Source of the DNA: Acidobacteriota bacterium
GTDB lineage: Bacteria; Acidobacteriota; Terriglobia; Terriglobales; Acidobacteriaceae
NCBI GenBank assembly: GCA_028876335.1
Contig: JAGWSG010000107.1
Coordinates: 1-36,037, forward strand
DNA length: 36,037 nt
Direction: 5' to 3'
This document shows, one piece after another, positions 32,685 through 36,037 of the stretch; position 1 is the first letter of the stretch, and each line of letters starts with the position of its first letter. Position numbers and translations under genes: made by a program. The notes below the pieces were generated by a model. It worked only from the letters and a program-made list of their open reading frames with translations. It was not told where the DNA came from and did no database searches.

Positions 32685-33605
32685 TCAACGGTACGCACTG
32701 GCTGTCGCGCGGATTCCCTCGGCGTATGGTGTTCCCACAAATCCGAACCTACGCGCATACTTGGATGAGTTGAACAGATAAGGCGAATCATTCTGATACA
32801 GCATTTCACCCACCTCGCCGATAGTCTTGTTGAAGAGGCCGAAGGTCTTCACCATCCATGGCCGCAAAACCTGGTGTTTGGGCTCCACATTCAGCGCCAG
32901 TGCGGCGCACCCAATAAATTCACGCCCGGTAAGTACGGGTTCTGAAGTAGGCAAATGCCAGGTCTGGTTCCAGGCGTCTTCGTGTGTCGCCAGCGTAACC
33001 AGCGCGCGGGCGGCGTCGGGCGTGTAAGTGTAAGAGTGCGGAAGTGAGTCGTTGACTAGGCACATTGCCTTATCGCCCTTGCTCAGCGGCTCAAATACCA
33101 TGGCATTCGCAATACCCGTTTTCGCTCCCGGTCCGTAAAAATCGGCAGACCGTGCAATCATCGCTGTGAGGTTGCCGCTCTTCCACTCTTCCATGAGTCG
33201 GGTCGCAATCCGTGCACGTATCTCACCCTTCTTGCTGCATGGGTTGAATGGTGTTTCCTCCGTCATTGCGCCTTGCACGCGGCCATACATATATACGTTG
33301 TCAAAGAAGACAAGCCGCGTTCCGGCCTGCTTGCACGCTTCAATGGTGTTGTTCATGATGCGCGGCCACATCTCTGCCCACACACGCTTGTCGTATGCGA
33401 GGCCGACCAGGAGGAATACGACGCTTGAACCCGCGACCGCCTTCTTCGCTTGTTCAGCATTTGTCAGGTCAGCAGCAACAACCTCCGCGGCCGCCGGATC
33501 AGGATGCGCTCTGCGGCTCACAAGGCGAAATGCATCCTTGCGTTCTGTCAGCAGCTTGACAAGCCCATTGCTGACTGCTCCACCTGCGCCCAAAATTGTG
33601 ACCAT
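32685..33605 (-). CDS. Atypical extended SDR: NAD-dependent epimerase/dehydratase-like protein
   Basis: This 306-residue Rossmann protein has the dinucleotide motif TILGAGGAVSNG (3-14), in which the third glycine of GxxGxxG is Ser. AADLTNAEQ (adenine pocket), VVFLLVGLAYD and FFDNVYMYG follow. The usual YxxxK active site is not evident, as VYMYG lacks the lysine, so it is an atypical SDR (NmrA/isomerase-like) rather than a classical epimerase. Later motifs are ARSADFYGPG, PHSYTYTPDAARALVTLA and the WHLPTSEPVLTGREF stretch common to sugar/steroid-type extended SDRs. The substrate is unknown. ATG start at 33605; single gene. Confidence 0.87.
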   Translation of the reverse strand: MVTILGAGGAVSNGLVKLLTERKDAFRLVSRRAHPDPAAAEVVAADLTNAEQAKKAVAGSSVVFLLVGLAYDKRVWAEMWPRIMNNTIEACKQAGTRLVFFDNVYMYGRVQGAMTEETPFNPCSKKGEIRARIATRLMEEWKSGNLTAMIARSADFYGPGAKTGIANAMVFEPLSKGDKAMCLVNDSLPHSYTYTPDAARALVTLATHEDAWNQTWHLPTSEPVLTGREFIGCAALALNVEPKHQVLRPWMVKTFGLFNKTIGEVGEMLYQNDSPYLFNSSKYARRFGFVGTPYAEGIRATASAYR

Positions 33606-33832
33606 TCATGTCCTCCCTTCACTCCGCAAGACGTGATACGGCAACGCGCAGGAAAGCGATGCGCGCTGTTGAATCCACTTCCATGTCCGTTTTGTGTCCG
33701 CGGCCTGGATGTATTCGCATCCGAAACCCAGCGCCTGGCAGCCCCATGCTGCAGTGCCGAGAGGTATACAGATGTTTTGTAGTGCCGATCGAGTGTCGGT
33801 CTCTTCCGCCCTACAACCCTAACACTTGATGC

Positions 33833-34267
33833 CTATTTGCCTGAGCTGCCGAAACCCTTCTCTGCCCGTGCCGAGTCTTCCAGACCCTGCACTTGCACTA
33901 CATCGCCTGTCAGAACCGGAACTGGAATCATCTGCGCGATTTTCTCGCCCGCTCTTAAGTCCACGGTTTGCGCGCCAATGTTTGTCATCAGAATGAGCAC
34001 TTCGCCGCGATAGCCAGCGTCAATGATGCCCCCGGTCGTTGCCAGTCCGCGCGCCGCCATTGAGGAGCGGTCTCGCACGAGCAGTCCCAATGGTTTGCCG
34101 GTGTCCGGATGTCGCGCTTCAAGGGCAATGCCAGTCCTCACCCGTACAGTCTCACGCGGGTCCAGTTGCACATCCTCCAGTGCAAACACGTCGTATCCCA
34201 AATCCTCGCCCGGATGCGCCACAACCGGCATCCGCGCTCCAGCTTCCAGCAATCGCACGCGTAACAT
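33833..34267 (-). CDS. dut: Deoxyuridine 5'-triphosphate nucleotidohydrolase (dUTPase)
   Basis: This 144-residue trimeric-type dUTPase has motif 1 GYDVFAL (24-30), motif 2 RDRSSMAARGL (65-75), motif 3 GGIIDAGYRGEV (79-90) with catalytic D83 and uracil-stacking Y86, motif 4 AGEKIAQMI (106-114) and motif 5 EKGFGSSGK (136-144). It converts dUTP to dUMP and pyrophosphate, keeping uracil out of DNA and supplying thymidylate synthesis. ATG 34267 gives the family-typical N-terminus; the open frame upstream (to 34498) has no homologous sequence and overlaps the divergent gene. No phage genes accompany it, so it looks chromosomal. Confidence 0.96.
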   Translation of the reverse strand: MLRVRLLEAGARMPVVAHPGEDLGYDVFALEDVQLDPRETVRVRTGIALEARHPDTGKPLGLLVRDRSSMAARGLATTGGIIDAGYRGEVLILMTNIGAQTVDLRAGEKIAQMIPVPVLTGDVVQVQGLEDSARAEKGFGSSGK

Positions 34268-34387
34268 GATGCATTCAATGCTAGCAATTGCGACCGCAGG
34301 CCCACAGACCGGCCTCAACCGAGGGATGGATGCATCACTTGATTCAGCGGTGCTACACTGCGTCTGCGCTATTGGGGGAGGTGTCCC

Positions 34388-34726
34388 ATGAAACCCCTCA
34401 TGCAATTGATCGTCACTTGCGCGCTCGTCCTGGCTGCATTTCTTCTCATCGCTCCTGACTTTGCAACCGACACAGCGGCCCTCAACGGACCGATGCATCT
34501 ACTTATCTTTTTGCTGGTGCTGGTTGCCTATCTCGTTCCGACGGCCATCGCCATCTATCGCAATTGCATTGCGTCTGTGTGGATCATTCTTCTGGATATT
34601 TTGTTAGGCTGGACGCTCGTGGGCTGGGCCGGAGCGCTGGGGTGGGCCATCGTGGGCAAGACCCGTCGCGACCCAATTATCCAGGGCCCGCCTTCGCACC
34701 AGCATCATCCGCTCATGCGTAGTTGA
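34388..34726 (+). CDS. Superinfection immunity-family membrane protein
   Basis: This 112-residue protein has a hydrophobic N-terminal helix (about 4-24) and two further helices. It contains LVAYLVPTAIAIYRNC, then SVWIILLDILLGWTLVGW and AGALGWAIVG, the characteristic Imm_superinfect signature named after the T4 immunity protein. Chromosomal members are common and their function is not known to be phage exclusion. ATG 34388 follows GGGGGAGG (34373-34380). It is divergent from dut, 120 bases apart. Confidence 0.85.
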   Translation: MKPLMQLIVTCALVLAAFLLIAPDFATDTAALNGPMHLLIFLLVLVAYLVPTAIAIYRNCIASVWIILLDILLGWTLVGWAGALGWAIVGKTRRDPIIQGPPSHQHHPLMRS

Positions 34727-34826
34727 GTTGTCGTTCCGCATGGCCATTGATAGTGAACAGATTTCTGAAGAAGGATATTTCTGCCTGCATGCAAAGTGAT
34801 ATCGTGGTCCTCACATCGGAGTGACC

Positions 34827-36037
34827 ATGACCGCATTTTCACTGAGCAAAGCCTCAATTCGCGTCCTCATTCCCCTGCTCGTACTCTGCGTATCCATCGC
34901 TTCCGCTCAACAGCTGGTTTCCATTTCAGGACTTGGCTCGGCCTACTTCCCCACATCCACACAATCCGCTGAAGCGCAGCAGGAATTCATGCGTGGTCTG
35001 CTGCTGCTGCATCTCTTTGAATTTGCTGATGCTGCCAAGGCCTTCGTAGCCGCCGAGCAGTCCGATCCATCTTTCGCCATGGCTTACTGGGGTGAAGCGA
35101 TGACGTACAACCACCCGGTATGGAACGAGGTGGATCCAATTTCCGGTGAGGCGGCACTAAACAAATTTGCACCAACGCCACAGGCGCGCGCCGCTCGCAT
35201 CAAAGATCCGCGTGAGCGGGCGTACATGGCCGCAGTGGAAATTCTCTATACAGAAAAGGGGAGCAAAAAGGAGAGAGACGCACAGTATTCCGACGCCATG
35301 CAGGCGCTGGCACAGACCTATCCTCATGACGATGAGGCGCAGCTTTTCTATGCGCTTTCATTGCTGGGGCGCAGTGAAGGCGTGCGCGATGTACCCAACT
35401 ATCTGAAAGCCGCGGAAATCGCGAAGGCCGTTTTCAAGCACAACCCTCATCATCCTGGGGCAGCACACTACTGGATCCACGGCATGGACGATCCGCAGCA
35501 CGCGGCCGGGGCGCTGGTGGCGGCGCGTGCTCTCTCGAAAATTGCTCCCGATGCAGCCCATGCGCAGCACATGTGCTCGCACATCTTCCTTGCGCTTGGC
35601 ATGTGGAACGATGTGGTGAATGCGAATATTGCGGCTACTTCCGTTGTCAATCGTCATGCCGTTACTGCAGGCAGGCAGCCGGTCCATTGCGGGCATTACA
35701 ACTACTGGCTTCTCTATGGCTACATCGAGCAGGGACGTGTTGCGGAGGCGGAGAGGATTCTGGCGGCGTGCCATGAAGATGCAGCCGCGGCACACCTGAA
35801 CGCCGCCAGCCGTGCCGCGCTCGATCCCGATGAAACCAAGACCGGATCGTTCGTAGCGATGCAGGATACGTTTCTTCTCAACGTTGAACCGCCGCTCAAC
35901 TCTGCGCCTGCGTCGCTCTCAGTGAATCTCGATGGAGCCGTAATGTCGGAGTACCGCCATGCATTCACTCGTGGACTTGCCGAAGCCAACGCAGGCAATG
36001 TAACCGCGGCACAGGAACAGCTCACGCAACTTGAGCA
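34827..36037 (+). CDS. Exported TPR-like helical-repeat protein (partial, C-terminus cut by window edge)
   Basis: The frame is open from ATG 34827, preceded by GGAG, to the window edge: 403 residues without a stop. A signal peptide (SIRVLIPLLVLCVSIASAQ) is followed by helical repeats: AEAQQEFMRGLLLLHLFEFADAAKAF, PSFAMAYWGEAMTY and YPHDDEAQLFYALSLLG. Next are HHPGAAHYWIHGMDDPQHAAGAL and PDAAHAQHMCSHIFLALGMWNDVVNAN. The conserved H/IH and HMxSHIF motifs mark a large family of secreted TPR-like proteins of unknown function, whose His-rich helices could hold a metal. The end of a further TPR-like repeat is at the edge (HAFTRGLAEANAGNVTAAQEQL). Confidence 0.9.
   Translation, partial: MTAFSLSKASIRVLIPLLVLCVSIASAQQLVSISGLGSAYFPTSTQSAEAQQEFMRGLLLLHLFEFADAAKAFVAAEQSDPSFAMAYWGEAMTYNHPVWNEVDPISGEAALNKFAPTPQARAARIKDPRERAYMAAVEILYTEKGSKKERDAQYSDAMQALAQTYPHDDEAQLFYALSLLGRSEGVRDVPNYLKAAEIAKAVFKHNPHHPGAAHYWIHGMDDPQHAAGALVAARALSKIAPDAAHAQHMCSHIFLALGMWNDVVNANIAATSVVNRHAVTAGRQPVHCGHYNYWLLYGYIEQGRVAEAERILAACHEDAAAAHLNAASRAALDPDETKTGSFVAMQDTFLLNVEPPLNSAPASLSVNLDGAVMSEYRHAFTRGLAEANAGNVTAAQEQLTQLE

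Noticed and set aside
34268..34498. Upstream extension of the dUTPase frame
   Set aside because: dUTPases start right at MLRVRLL-like sequence; the extension overlaps the divergent membrane-protein gene and has no family similarity.

Overview
The window reads as ordinary chromosomal DNA from a GC-rich Gram-negative bacterium, most likely an Acidobacteriota of the Terriglobia type. That placement is inference. It rests on the lipid A/Kdo genes, many Ala/Gly-rich signal-peptide proteins, a secreted tricorn-like protease, MacB-type permeases, a kelch lipoprotein, and frequent GTG/TTG starts. No tRNA, rRNA, CRISPR array, transposase or integrase gene was found. Both window edges cut through a gene.

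Layout. Positions 1-6144 are all on the minus strand: a partial alpha/beta hydrolase, a LytTR response regulator, a zinc-ribbon membrane protein, an ECF sigma factor with an overlapping small membrane protein, a YdeI-like protein and a seven-repeat kelch lipoprotein. From 6597 to 9385 (plus) lie an RlmB-type rRNA methyltransferase and an overlapping secreted protein that resembles a gluzincin peptidase but lacks the catalytic glutamate. A 2OG-Fe(II) oxygenase and the GTPase Der are on the minus strand (9414-11764). From 11963 to 17487 (plus) come a DUF4242 protein, a DinG-like helicase, a membrane protein, a secreted amidohydrolase, nicotinamidase, a small membrane protein and QueD. A secreted protein of unknown function (minus) lies head-to-head with the envelope operon.

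The envelope operon (18201-23127, plus) is waaA, lpxK, a family-9 heptosyltransferase, an isoprenylcysteine-methyltransferase-like membrane enzyme and a secreted DUF3108 protein. It covers Kdo addition, lipid A 4'-phosphorylation and inner-core heptose addition, and adds two less understood members. Two MacB/FtsX-type permeases follow on the minus strand (23176-25752) with no ATPase next to them. Between them and the tricorn-like protease (26207-29614) is a 450-bp gene-free stretch containing a strongly self-complementary element of about 115 bp (25844-25958). This is the best unexplained signal in the window.

The right end holds a translationally coupled DUF305/LVIVD secreted pair (29879-32610), an atypical SDR (minus), dUTPase (minus), a superinfection-immunity-family membrane protein and a truncated secreted TPR-like protein. 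Most of the window is housekeeping or envelope biology. I found no clear new defence or mobile system. The candidates worth checking are the structured intergenic element, the inactivated-looking peptidase, the DUF305/LVIVD pair, the sigma factor/membrane protein pair and the extended LPS operon.
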